DNA of 16,046 bases from Erythrobacter sp. (GTDB lineage Bacteria; Pseudomonadota; Alphaproteobacteria; Sphingomonadales; Sphingomonadaceae): positions 1 through 16,046 of the forward strand of contig NZOF01000017.1 of assembly GCA_002695185.1 (NCBI GenBank), in the 5' to 3' direction. Positions 7,601 to 13,984 of this stretch are shown here, piece by piece (the stretch's first letter is position 1; every line of letters starts with the position of its first letter). Both the position numbers and the translations under genes were made by a program. The notes beneath the pieces are model-generated. The model was given only the letters and a program-made list of their open reading frames with translations. It was not told the DNA's origin and did no database searches.

Positions 7601-7775
7601 CAAGCGCCTCCCACACCTTCGGCTGTGTCACCTGCAACCAGTCGCGAAGGTCTTCGGGGAAGAGCGCACGCTCGCGGTCATAGCGCGCCGCCGCGCCCTC
7701 CTCGTATATCCATCCAGCCGCATCCAGATGGTTGCAGATTTCGTCCTCGAAGCTGATTTCCTTGTGCAGGCTCAT
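4686..7775 (-). CDS. hsdR: Type I restriction enzyme, R (endonuclease/translocase) subunit
   Basis: The 1029-residue protein has all expected parts in order. The N-terminal nuclease core has Asp141 (NSIDIGLF) and Glu155-Leu-Lys157 (TTELKT), the D...ExK cleavage motif. Next comes the superfamily 2 motor with Walker A HSAGSGKT (300-307), DEAH box ADEAHSS (414-417) and motif III FTATPKT (470-476). A later half has QTGFDQP and the arginine-finger motif QTLSRLNRS, then a helical C-terminus that docks on the methylase. The subunit translocates unmethylated DNA with ATP and cuts it at a distance, acting with HsdM and HsdS in the cytoplasm. It is last in the operon and its ATG overlaps the preceding stop (ATGA). 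No frameshift or missing motif is seen, so it looks functional. Confidence 0.97.
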   Translation of the reverse strand: MSLHKEISFEDEICNHLDAAGWIYEEGAAARYDRERALFPEDLRDWLQVTQPKVWEALEKAHGAAALDVLGDRLRKQLDDRGTLDVLRHGLELIGVRGLVSLAQFAPASGMNPDIVSRYEANKLRVVRQLRYSRSNENSIDIGLFLNGIPVATTELKTDFTQSIGDAIDQYKFDRNPKNEPLLTFARGALVHFAVSNREVMMTTKLEGGKTRFLPFNRGNKGGAGNVADGPGHPTAYLWEEVWQRDSWLELIGRYMIAKRDKKKQITTVIFPRYHQLDATRKLREQVRAEGAGGRFLIQHSAGSGKTNSIAWSAHFLADLHDENDQKVFSSVIVVSDRNVIDAQLQEALFEFERTKGVVATITSDSGSKSAALADALDAGKKIIVCTMQTFPFALEAVRERAATDGKKFAVIADEAHSSQAGETAAKLKAVLSPEEIEELGDGGEVSAEDVLAAQMAARAAEDGVTYVAFTATPKTKTMELFGRRPNPDAPASEDNKPGPFHVYSMRQAIEEGFILDVLKNYTPYKLAFKLASGGQEWDEMEVEKSAAMKGIMRWVRLHPYNISQKVQIVVEHFRENVAPLLEGKAKAMVVLGSRLEAVRWQLAIEAYIKSQGYKMRTLVAFSGEVNDPDNKGESFTETSAKLNPGLRGRDIRDAFNDEECKLLLVANKFQTGFDQPLLCGMYIDRRLAGIQAVQTLSRLNRSHPGKDTTYILDFVNSSEEVLAAFRQYYETAEIEAETDPNLIFDLRQKLDASGHYDQFEIDRLVAVELDANATQGQLIGAIEPIAQRMLTQFSEAKDQYKAAIDTKDKTAANEAKEEMDVLLQVRGDMAAFTRIYAFLSQIFDYGSTEIEKRYMFYKRLTPLLQFGRERDGVDLSGVRLTHHNLKNEGARTLQVGDDRPALPPITGVGSGAVQEKEKALLAEIIAKVNDLFDGDLTDDDQLIYVNNVIKGKLLESEELRSQARNNSKTQFASSPTLSSAILDAIIDAMAAHESMSSQALNSAKVREGLRDVLLGPGQLYEELRKDIE

Positions 7776-8713
7776 ACCGGCTTGCCGCCGATGGTCAGGC
7801 GCTTCAGATAGGGCGAAATCGCATCATGCAAGCGGTCGCAGGTCGCAAGCAGCTGCGTGTGAATGTCCTCCCATTCCTCTTCAGGCGATTGCCAGCCGCC
7901 GGGGCATGGGGCTGCAATGCGGCAGGCGCGCGAGTTCTCAAGCCGCTGCCAGCGCAACTCGCCGCCAAATGCGCTATCGATGGCCTCTCGATGGGCGTAG
8001 AGCTGGTCGAAAATTTCGAGGTTCTCGTCACCACAGTCCTTGCCGCGATCAATGTAGATTTCGGCCTGACAGTCGAGCTTCCGCGTCGCGAGATTCAGCC
8101 CGATGCCGCGCACTCCGGTCGAGACACCAATCCACGAATAGATGCCGGGCGTGATATGGCTGTGGTGCTTGGCGTCTGGTCGAGCCACAAGCTCGGACCA
8201 GAATTTCATGCGCAGGTCGTAGCGCTGGGCAAACTCACGGTTGGCTTTCGAGACAGTCGCTGTCTCTTCGGAAGGGCCGACTATGCGTGTGAGAAGCGGA
8301 GCAGGATCGCTGTCGCCAATACGAACAGCCTCGACCTTTACGAGGTAGAAATCAGCGCTGCTGCTGTCGTTTAGCCAAGCGACTGCCGCCACGTGTTCTG
8401 GACGCGGTTCCGCCACGATCCATACCGCTGCGCGTGCATTCATGGCTGCGAGGTAGGTGAGGACCTTGCCGAGATGGTCGTGGTCGCTCTTTGTCAGCTG
8501 GTTCTCGACGATGACCTTCGCGCCTGATTCATCTTCAGCGACAAGATCGATATTAAACGAACCGGCGGCCTGCTCACGTTCTACGTTCTCAAGCGTCAGC
8601 CCAAGCGCCTCATCGAGGATTTCGATGTTGGCCTGAAGCCAGGTGGTAAAGTCATACGCCTCGTGGGGCCAAACTTCGCGCAAGGGGACGCGGGTCAATC
8701 GTTCGATGCTCAT
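7772..8713 (-). CDS. DUF4268-type protein with PD-(D/E)XK nuclease-like N-terminal domain
   Basis: A 313-residue protein placed between hsdS and hsdR, joined to both by 4-nt ATGA overlaps. Residues 53-72 hold Asp56 (FNIDLVAED) and Glu70-Asn-Gln72 (IVENQL) at the spacing of a PD-(D/E)XK phosphodiesterase core (D...ExQ). This is followed by KSDHDHLGKVLTYLAA and a strand ending VWIVAEP. The C-terminal half (about 160-305, with MKFWSELV, YSWIGVSTG and an acidic helix EEEWEDIHTQL) matches what I remember of DUF4268 proteins, which recur near type I restriction systems. Function is not established: it may be a nuclease accessory, a fragment-clearing or methylation-sensing component, or a separate defence gene riding in the operon. 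The catalytic Lys is replaced by Gln, a known variant in this superfamily. Confidence 0.85.
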   Translation of the reverse strand: MSIERLTRVPLREVWPHEAYDFTTWLQANIEILDEALGLTLENVEREQAAGSFNIDLVAEDESGAKVIVENQLTKSDHDHLGKVLTYLAAMNARAAVWIVAEPRPEHVAAVAWLNDSSSADFYLVKVEAVRIGDSDPAPLLTRIVGPSEETATVSKANREFAQRYDLRMKFWSELVARPDAKHHSHITPGIYSWIGVSTGVRGIGLNLATRKLDCQAEIYIDRGKDCGDENLEIFDQLYAHREAIDSAFGGELRWQRLENSRACRIAAPCPGGWQSPEEEWEDIHTQLLATCDRLHDAISPYLKRLTIGGKPV

Positions 8714-10035
8714 GCGGCCTCCATTTCGTGTTGCTCGACCAGCCCGCGCACGTCGATCTTGCCGGTGACGGCAGCCGAAATTAGCGCTGCGCGACGCTCT
8801 TGAAGAAGTTCGATTGAGGCAGCTGTGGATCGCAGCGCGTCATCAATGGGTGCCAGATGGTCTTCGAGCCAACTCACAATCGAAGTTTGCTCATCAAGCG
8901 GTGGAAGTGCCAACCAGATCTTGATCATGCGCGTAAGACCGAGATCTTTGTTCGTAGCGCCTCGCGTATGCAGTTGCGACTGCTCATAGCAGCCCACGCT
9001 ATTCAGAGCATGGGCGACAAATTCAGGCACTGCGCGGTCCTTTGCGATTTTCAGGACTGCAACATGCACCCACACCTGAAATGGCGTGTCAAAATCTACG
9101 ACCCTGGCGACACCTGTGGTGCCGCCCTTCGTATAGAGAACATCGCCCCTTTCGGGGACGACCCGCCGTGAGAACTCCTCGAACAACTCTTCCGAGATGA
9201 ACTTCGCGTCGTTGAATGACCAGCCATCCACGCGGATGTTTCTTGCGGAGATAAAAAGGTAGCCCTCGTCCTCGTAAGGTGGCGAGAAATGCGGACCGTC
9301 CGAAACTTGGGAGCATAAGCGACCGAGTTTGAGCCTGTCCCAATGCGCCGGGATTTCGCCGAGCCATTCGATGCCGCTGTCTTTCATGGGGGCGTCGGGG
9401 TCGAGACCCTTGGTGACGGCGTGTGAGATTACCGCCTGCCGTTTCTCCTTCAGCAGCGCGATCAGCCGCTCCTGCTCCGCCACCAGCGCATCAATCTTCG
9501 CCGTCTCGCGGTCGAGGAAAGCGGCGATTGCTTGTTGCTCGTTTCTGCTGGGCAGCATGACCGGGAGCCACTTCACATCGCCGAATTTCATCGACTGCCG
9601 CAGCCCGCCGCCCATCGAGTAGAACACCTTGGTAAGATCATAGGCGCGGAGAAGGTAGGCTAGGAACTGTGGCGAAATGCCGGTTGGGCGCGTCGCAAGA
9701 TAGGCCGACGTTATGATGCCTCGTTCTCGCACGATGCCAGTGCGGAGGCTGCGCTGGTCGTTTTGAAGGTCAGTGAGGCGCCAGACGATGTCGTCGCGAT
9801 CGACGATCTGGTAGGTCTCGAAGGAGGCGGGCAGCAAGCCGTCAGACCCGTCGATGCTTTTGCGCTTGATACGACCGTAGCTCAACGAGAGCAGGTTGTT
9901 TTCCTGCATACCATGGTTCTTGTCGGCAAGTTCGCGGACGAGCGCGAATAGCGGCTTCCTCTCCCAAGAACTGGGCACGTCTCCCAGCCAGCTAACGCCG
10001 CTGTCCTTGTATGCGGGGTAGGCCGGGAAGCTCAT
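8710..10035 (-). CDS. hsdS: Type I restriction-modification specificity subunit
   Basis: The 441-residue protein has two target-recognition domains, each opening with a matching lead-in (KDSGVSWLGDVPSSW at 10-24, KDSGIEWLGEIPAHW at 218-232). Each closes with a long conserved helix (NEQQAIAAFLDRETAKIDAL from 165; DEQTSIVSWLEDHLAPIDDA from 381). Each domain reads one half of a split DNA target, and the helices set the gap between them. The ATG at 10035 overlaps the hsdM stop codon (ATGA); an upstream in-frame start at 10188 would lie inside hsdM and is rejected. The two recognition domains differ from each other, so an asymmetric target is expected. It sets specificity of both methylation and restriction. 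Confidence 0.95.
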   Translation of the reverse strand: MSFPAYPAYKDSGVSWLGDVPSSWERKPLFALVRELADKNHGMQENNLLSLSYGRIKRKSIDGSDGLLPASFETYQIVDRDDIVWRLTDLQNDQRSLRTGIVRERGIITSAYLATRPTGISPQFLAYLLRAYDLTKVFYSMGGGLRQSMKFGDVKWLPVMLPSRNEQQAIAAFLDRETAKIDALVAEQERLIALLKEKRQAVISHAVTKGLDPDAPMKDSGIEWLGEIPAHWDRLKLGRLCSQVSDGPHFSPPYEDEGYLFISARNIRVDGWSFNDAKFISEELFEEFSRRVVPERGDVLYTKGGTTGVARVVDFDTPFQVWVHVAVLKIAKDRAVPEFVAHALNSVGCYEQSQLHTRGATNKDLGLTRMIKIWLALPPLDEQTSIVSWLEDHLAPIDDALRSTAASIELLQERRAALISAAVTGKIDVRGLVEQHEMEAA

Positions 10036-11852
10036 GCGGCCATGTCTTTCAGCAACGCGCGAATGCGGTCGGACACCTCGTCGAGCTCCGCGTCGATCTC
10101 CGCCAGCGGGCGCGGTGGCTCGAACACGTAGAAATGCCGGTTGAACGGGATCTCGTAGCCGATCTTGGTTTTCGACTTGTCGATCCATGCATCGGGTGCG
10201 TGTGGTTTCACCTCGCGCTCGAAGTAGGCGTTCACATCCTCGACCAGCGGGACATTTTCGGTGTCGCGCAGACTGGTGTCGGCAACCAGCTTGCCCTTTG
10301 CCTTACCCCGCTGCCCCAGCACCGGCTTTCCATTCTCATCCAACTGCGGACGCTCGACCGTGATGGTCTGGTAGCCGAAGCTCTTGTTGTCGAAGATGCG
10401 TGACAGCGGCGCGAGCTTAACCTTGCCGCCATCCGGTGCGGACGGTGCTGTTTCGCCCTCGCGCACGATCTGCCGTTCAACCTCTTTGCCCTCTGCATCC
10501 AGCACGGTCGCCAGCTCCGCCTCGACGAACGCACCGAACAACAGTGTCACCTCGTCGATCTGCTCGTCGCTCATCTGCTTGCGCTTGCTACCGAGTGATT
10601 TGCGCATGCGCTGCCAGAAGCTGCTGGCGTCGATCAACTGCGCCTTGCCCTGGCGCTCCGCCGGCTTCTTGTTCGACAGGATCCAGACATAGGTGGAGAT
10701 GCCAGTGTTGTAGAACATGTCTGTCGGCAGTGCGATAATCGCCTCGACAAGGTCATTCTCCAGCACATAGCGCCTGATTTCGCTCTCCCCGCTACCAGCC
10801 GCACCAGTGAACAGCGGTGAGCCGTTGAGCACGATGCCGAAGCGGCAGCCGCCTTCGGCCTTGGGCCGCATTTTCGACAGCAAGTGCATCAGGAACAGCA
10901 GCGAGCCATCCGAAACGCGCGGAAGGCCGGGGCCAAACCGACCGGCGTGACCTAATCGCTGGTGCTCGTCCTTTACCTCCTTCTGCACCTTCTTCCATTC
11001 CACGCCGAAGGGTGGATTGGAGAGCATGTAGTCGAAGGTCTGGCCAGGATGACCGTCATCAGAGAGCGTGTTGCCCTGCACGATCTTGGTGATGTCCTGC
11101 CCCTTGATGAGCATGTCGGCCTTGCAGATCGCGTAAGATTCGGGGTTCAGCTCCTGCCCCGACATGGTGAGGTGCGCCTGCGGGTTGTGCTCGTGCAGGT
11201 ATTCCCCCGCTATCGACAGCATGCCTCCAGTGCCTGCCGTGGGGTCGTAGATCGTGCGAACGACGCTGGGCTTGGACAGCACATCGTCATCCTCTACGAA
11301 GATCAGGTTGACCATGAGCCGGATGACTTCGCGCGGGGTGAAGTGCTCACCAGCGGTCTCATTCGAGATTTCTGCGAACCTGCGGATCAGCTCCTCGAAG
11401 ACGAGCCCCATCTGGTTGTTATCGACGGTGCTGGGGTGAAGGTCGATGCCGGCGAAGCGCTCGGCGACCTGATAGAGCAGGCCGTTCTTGGCGAGCCGGT
11501 CGATCTGCGCGGCGAACTCGAACTGCTCGAAGATGTCGCGCACCTCCGGCGAAAAGCCTTGGATGTAGGATAGCAGGTTGGTGGCGATGTTGTCCTGATC
11601 GCCGACCAGCTTCACGAGGTCGAGCGGGCTGCGGTTGAAGAAGGTGGTCTGCGATGCGCGCAGCAGCATCGGGTCGGGGTGACCCTTACCAGCCGCTTCG
11701 AGCACCGCCTCCTTGGTGGGAGCGAGCACACAGTCGAGACGCCGAAGCACAGTGAAGGGCAGGATGACGCGCCCGTATTCTGATTGCTTGTAGTCGCCGC
11801 GCAGCAGGTCCGCGACCGACCAGATAAACGCCGAAAGCGATTGATGATTCAC
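10032..11852 (-). CDS. hsdM: Type I restriction-modification DNA methyltransferase subunit
   Basis: The 606-residue protein is an N6-adenine methyltransferase. An N-terminal helical domain (about 1-130) is followed by FTPREV (171-176), the AdoMet-binding motif I DPTAGTGGM (203-211) and the catalytic motif IV SNPPFG (278-283). A C-terminal part beyond about 450 carries GYQTITVERP and ends in a helix for contact with HsdS. The start is GTG at 11852-11850 behind an AAGGGGAAAT ribosome site; no better ATG is nearby. It is the first gene of a four-gene operon. The 606-residue length is larger than many HsdM proteins (about 500), with the extra residues between roughly 440 and 560. A hairpin sits over its leader. 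Confidence 0.96.
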   Translation of the reverse strand: MNHQSLSAFIWSVADLLRGDYKQSEYGRVILPFTVLRRLDCVLAPTKEAVLEAAGKGHPDPMLLRASQTTFFNRSPLDLVKLVGDQDNIATNLLSYIQGFSPEVRDIFEQFEFAAQIDRLAKNGLLYQVAERFAGIDLHPSTVDNNQMGLVFEELIRRFAEISNETAGEHFTPREVIRLMVNLIFVEDDDVLSKPSVVRTIYDPTAGTGGMLSIAGEYLHEHNPQAHLTMSGQELNPESYAICKADMLIKGQDITKIVQGNTLSDDGHPGQTFDYMLSNPPFGVEWKKVQKEVKDEHQRLGHAGRFGPGLPRVSDGSLLFLMHLLSKMRPKAEGGCRFGIVLNGSPLFTGAAGSGESEIRRYVLENDLVEAIIALPTDMFYNTGISTYVWILSNKKPAERQGKAQLIDASSFWQRMRKSLGSKRKQMSDEQIDEVTLLFGAFVEAELATVLDAEGKEVERQIVREGETAPSAPDGGKVKLAPLSRIFDNKSFGYQTITVERPQLDENGKPVLGQRGKAKGKLVADTSLRDTENVPLVEDVNAYFEREVKPHAPDAWIDKSKTKIGYEIPFNRHFYVFEPPRPLAEIDAELDEVSDRIRALLKDMAA

Positions 11853-11861
11853 TGATTTCCC

Positions 11862-11891
11862 CTTCGCAGGGATTTGTGCCGCACTGCGAAG
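11862..11891 (-). promoter_or_regulatory. Inverted repeat in the hsdM leader
   Basis: CTTCGCAG (11862-11869) and CTGCGAAG (11884-11891) form a perfect 8-bp inverted repeat with a 14-base gap. On the minus strand the second arm runs straight into the GGGG ribosome site of hsdM. It may be an operator for timing methylase expression, or an RNA hairpin affecting translation. No convincing -10/-35 pair could be placed. Confidence 0.4.
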
Positions 11892-11951
11892 TCATCGGCA
11901 AGGCAGTATTCGGTGCGCATGCCTGTGATACTGGGAGTAGCGACGAAGAAA

Positions 11952-11989
11952 AGCTTGTCGTGAAATGGAACACCAAAACACGACAAGCT
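11952..11989 (-). terminator. Intrinsic terminator after the repeat-protein gene
   Basis: AGCTTGTCGTG (11952-11962) and CACGACAAGCT (11979-11989) pair perfectly over 11 bp with a 16-base loop. On the minus strand the stem is followed by TTTCTTC, a usable T-rich tail. It stands 18 bases past the stop codon of the 175-residue gene and 100 bases before hsdM, so it should separate the two transcripts. Confidence 0.65.
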
Positions 11990-12007
11990 CGATTTGGTAA
12001 TACGCCG

Positions 12008-12535
12008 CTAGTCTGTGAACGACCAGCCGCCTTCGGTGAACACCGCAAGGCCAACGGGGCCGAATTCCAGCAGCGCTGGCAGACCTCGAAGCGCCTCGTT
12101 CTTCAGGCCGATCGCGCCGTCATGGATGCGGAACAATCGCGCTTCGCCTTCCTTCAGCTCGACACACTCGCAGTAGACGGCCGCAGCGACATCTCCGGTG
12201 GGTGCGACAACGAAATGCTCGTCGCCGGACACTTCTTCGATGCGGTAGAGATGCAGTTTCGGTGCGGGGAGTGCATGCGCGATCCAGCCGACCTGCGGGT
12301 TGAAGCTGGCGAAGCCCGCCGGAGCGCATTCGAGCAGGGCGTCGAGTCCCAGCCGTTGGTCCTCCGGCAGTGTGTCGTCCACCCGCTCGACGGTGAAGCC
12401 GTCATTCTCCTGATTGAGTTCGATTTCGTTGGCGATGACGATTTCCTCGGCCCGCTGCGGGTCGGATGCCAGCACGAAGCCGGTGACATGCCGGTGAGCA
12501 CGAGAGATCGTGACGCGATACAATTCAAAACGCAT
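12008..12535 (-). CDS. Unknown protein made of two related repeats
   Basis: A 175-residue acidic protein that I do not recognise. It is an internal duplication. Residues about 3-86 and 93-172 share LYR[VI], a strand ending [LV]A[SP], a central E-x-[IV]-EL, then R-[VI]-x-D. They also share the strong closing motif GL-x-ALLE-x-[AG]P-[AV]-G-[FL]-A-x-F...GW (63-84 and 151-171). No signal peptide, membrane segment or catalytic motif is seen. The pattern suggests a small alpha/beta domain repeated in tandem, perhaps for binding. The ATG at 12535 has AAGGT about ten bases upstream. It sits upstream of hsdM in the same direction, with a terminator between, so a job in the restriction system is possible but unproven. 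An anti-restriction, regulatory or immunity-type role is speculation. Confidence 0.75.
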   Translation of the reverse strand: MRFELYRVTISRAHRHVTGFVLASDPQRAEEIVIANEIELNQENDGFTVERVDDTLPEDQRLGLDALLECAPAGFASFNPQVGWIAHALPAPKLHLYRIEEVSGDEHFVVAPTGDVAAAVYCECVELKEGEARLFRIHDGAIGLKNEALRGLPALLEFGPVGLAVFTEGGWSFTD

Positions 12536-12783
12536 TTGAGCATTACCTTATGCTGTTGGTGATGCTCGATGCGTAGCTGCGCGCTGTGGTGGATGCGGGT
12601 GGGCAATGCTGTGGCGGCAATGGGAAGTGCGCGCCGCGAAGAAGTTGAGCGAGTCAACCGAGGCCGTGCCTTTGCAGAGCTGGGAAACGGCGGAGTTCTG
12701 CGGATCAGGCTGGTTCTCACTGTAGGTCAAAAACGAATTGCAGGAGAAATTGCCGATAACGGCGATGAAGGCAGCCGATTGAT

Positions 12784-13185
12784 CTACCTGCGACGCTTCC
12801 GCTTGCGGCCAAGCCCGGACTCCACACGATCAATCACCGGAGCTGCCAGAGTAAGGTCGCCTTGCCGGTCGGCTTCGAGCAGAGCGGCAACCATCTGACC
12901 CACAGCTTCCAGGTTTGCCTCGACAACCCTCCGTCGGCGTTGGCTGTCAGAGAGTTCCATGAGAGCAGCGCGCCGAGCCTTTCGGTCGAGTATCGCCTTC
13001 AAGTCTTTCACGCTTTCGCTAACTCTGGAGCCCTTCACCGCGCCGCGTCGCTTCATTTGACGGGAGACGGTCTGCGGGGAAACCCCAAGCTCTCGTGCTA
13101 TCTGGTTCCCATGCTTGAAGCCGAGTTCGTAGAGAGCGGCTTGCTCGTTCCATGTCTGCTCGGAGATCGTGTTTTTCGCAGGCAT
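12784..13185 (-). CDS. Small helix-turn-helix DNA-binding protein
   Basis: A 133-residue protein with a clear helix-turn-helix at about residues 14-47 (GNQIARELGVSPQTVSRQMK). A helical middle and a very basic tail (RKRKRRR) complete it. It resembles small terminase-subunit-like or Hin/resolvase-type HTH proteins, but I cannot assign it to a named family. The start at 13185 follows GGAAG by about nine bases. It reads away from the CATG-array and hairpin region, which contains its promoter and may be where it binds. Downstream is a 248-bp gap (12536-12783) in which I see no convincing gene. Confidence 0.7.
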   Translation of the reverse strand: MPAKNTISEQTWNEQAALYELGFKHGNQIARELGVSPQTVSRQMKRRGAVKGSRVSESVKDLKAILDRKARRAALMELSDSQRRRRVVEANLEAVGQMVAALLEADRQGDLTLAAPVIDRVESGLGRKRKRRR

Positions 13186-13210
13186 TCGTCAACTTCCATT
13201 CCAACTGACG

Positions 13211-13260
13211 CATGAAGTCCATGGAGAGCATGTTCTGCATGTGGACCATGATCATCCATG
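13211..13260. repeat. Phased CATG array (iteron-like)
   Basis: CATG occurs at 13211, 13220, 13229, 13238, 13247 and 13257, spacings of 9, 9, 9, 9 and 10 bases. The five bases between copies are not conserved. Three further CATG words follow at 13272, 13305 and 13321. The array begins 26 bp upstream of the HTH gene start at 13185. It could be a multimer protein-binding site, an origin-like iteron row, or a chance run. Confidence 0.45.
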
Positions 13261-13265
13261 TGTAG

Positions 13266-13330
13266 GGAAAGCATGGTTACGTTCACTCCTTGGTCCCTTC
13301 GGTCCATGGTATTCCATAACCATGCTTTCC
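13266..13330. repeat. 14-bp perfect inverted repeat in intergenic DNA
   Basis: GGAAAGCATGGTTA (13266-13279) is matched perfectly by its complement at 13317-13330, with 37 bases between. It lies between the HUH-like gene and the small HTH gene. Chance occurrence of a perfect 14-bp inverted pair within 65 bp is low. Possible roles are a replication or nicking origin for the neighbouring HUH-like protein, a regulatory site, or a structured RNA. Confidence 0.7.
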
Positions 13331-13344
13331 ATAGGTTCAGGAAT

Positions 13345-13429
13345 GCCGCCGAGGATGTCGGCGGCTACCTTTTAGGTCTCTGTGGTTGCCCGCCGACGGC
13401 TGGATCACAGTCCCCGCGATCGAGGCGGG
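13345..13429. repeat. Two further GC-rich hairpins
   Basis: GCCGCCGA-GGATG-TCGGCGGC (13345-13365) is a perfect 8-bp stem, followed on the plus strand by CCTTTT (13368-13373), a weak terminator tail. CCCGC (13413-13417) pairs with GCGGG (13425-13429). The second lies 14 bases past the stop of the HUH-like gene and could end its transcript on the minus strand, though no T-run is present. With the 14-bp repeat they make the whole stretch 13260-13430 strongly structured. Confidence 0.5.
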
Positions 13430-13443
13430 TATGTCAGGTGAAG

Positions 13444-13905
13444 TTATTGGGGGTGAAAGTCTGCCGCGAAGAAGTGGTCGTCATGGCCGCGCTTCGTGCA
13501 ATAGCTGAACCAGCCGCTATCCAGTTCGGGCTTCAGGTCCACCGACCCCGCCCCTCGCGTCGCCTTCTTCCACGCACGCCGGACTTCCTGTTCCAGCCGC
13601 CAGTCATTGGCGATGATCCGCATTGCAGCCGAGAGATCGACTGCGCCGTGCAGATGGGCGTTGGTCGAGAGGTTCTCTGGGAAGAAGATTCCGCGCATGC
13701 GGAGATCAAGGGGGAAGCGACGCATATTGCGTTGGCCATGCACCTGCTTGTCGAACAGGTGACAGAAGGTGGAGCAGATGTTCTTGATGCGCGCGAGCGA
13801 AAGCTCCCGGTCAGTGTTGAGGGTGATCGAATGGGTGTAGTTGTCGTTAGCAGCCCAATCGACGATGGATGCGCGCTCACGGCGCTTGAGGTTTGCGTTA
13901 TACAT
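13444..13905 (-). CDS. Small HUH-endonuclease-like (Rep-like) protein, putative
   Basis: The 153-residue protein shows, in the order seen in rolling-circle Rep and relaxase-like HUH proteins, a strand THSITLNT (about 24-31, motif 1-like), NAHLHGAVDL with the H-x-H pair His84/His86 (motif 2), and WFSYCTKRG with Tyr135-x-x-Lys138 (motif 3). The HUH class nicks single DNA strands through the tyrosine using a metal held by the two histidines. The reading here is from motifs only, and the protein is short for a full Rep. The ATG at 13905 has no spaced ribosome site. A TACAAT -10-like box ends seven bases before it, so the message may be leaderless. Downstream is the structured DNA at 13266-13429. 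The longer plus-strand open frame across it looks like an antisense shadow. Confidence 0.55.
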   Translation of the reverse strand: MYNANLKRRERASIVDWAANDNYTHSITLNTDRELSLARIKNICSTFCHLFDKQVHGQRNMRRFPLDLRMRGIFFPENLSTNAHLHGAVDLSAAMRIIANDWRLEQEVRRAWKKATRGAGSVDLKPELDSGWFSYCTKRGHDDHFFAADFHPQ

Positions 13906-13912
13906 GCCTTAC

Positions 13913-13969
13913 ATTGTATGGCACTTAACACGCATGCGCCAGCAAAAAATGCGTGTGGAGTAACACGCA
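13913..13969 (-). promoter_or_regulatory. Promoter and operator of the HUH-like gene
   Basis: On the minus strand TACAAT (13918-13913) precedes the start codon by seven bases; the best -35 is a poor TTGCTG (13945-13940) at a long 21-base spacing. Upstream is a perfect palindromic site, TGCGTG (13950-13955), eight bases, CACGCA (13964-13969). Further CACGCA/TGCG half-sites lie at 13929-13938. The same TGCGTG-N8-CACGCA arrangement occurs at 14584-14603 beside the divergent regulator. Confidence 0.55.
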
Positions 13970-13984
13970 GAACCTCATCGGCGC

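Noticed and set aside
7826..8374. 182-codon plus-strand frame opposite the DUF4268 gene
   Set aside because: Antisense to a gene locked in the operon by ATGA overlaps; no motif.
10036..10188. N-terminal extension of hsdS into hsdM
   Set aside because: The extension overlaps the end of hsdM by 150 bp, has no HsdS homology, and the ATG at 10035 fits the ATGA coupling used throughout the operon.
10962..11573. 203-codon plus-strand frame opposite hsdM
   Set aside because: Antisense shadow of a well-supported methyltransferase gene.
11876..12562. 228-codon plus-strand frame opposite the repeat protein
   Set aside because: The minus-strand gene shows an internal protein duplication, which the antisense frame does not explain; the frame also crosses a terminator hairpin.
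12548..12730. 60-codon minus-strand frame in the gap 12536-12783
   Set aside because: Starts at a TTG with no ribosome site, has low-complexity His/Pro/Ala-rich end and no domain; the gap is treated as non-coding.
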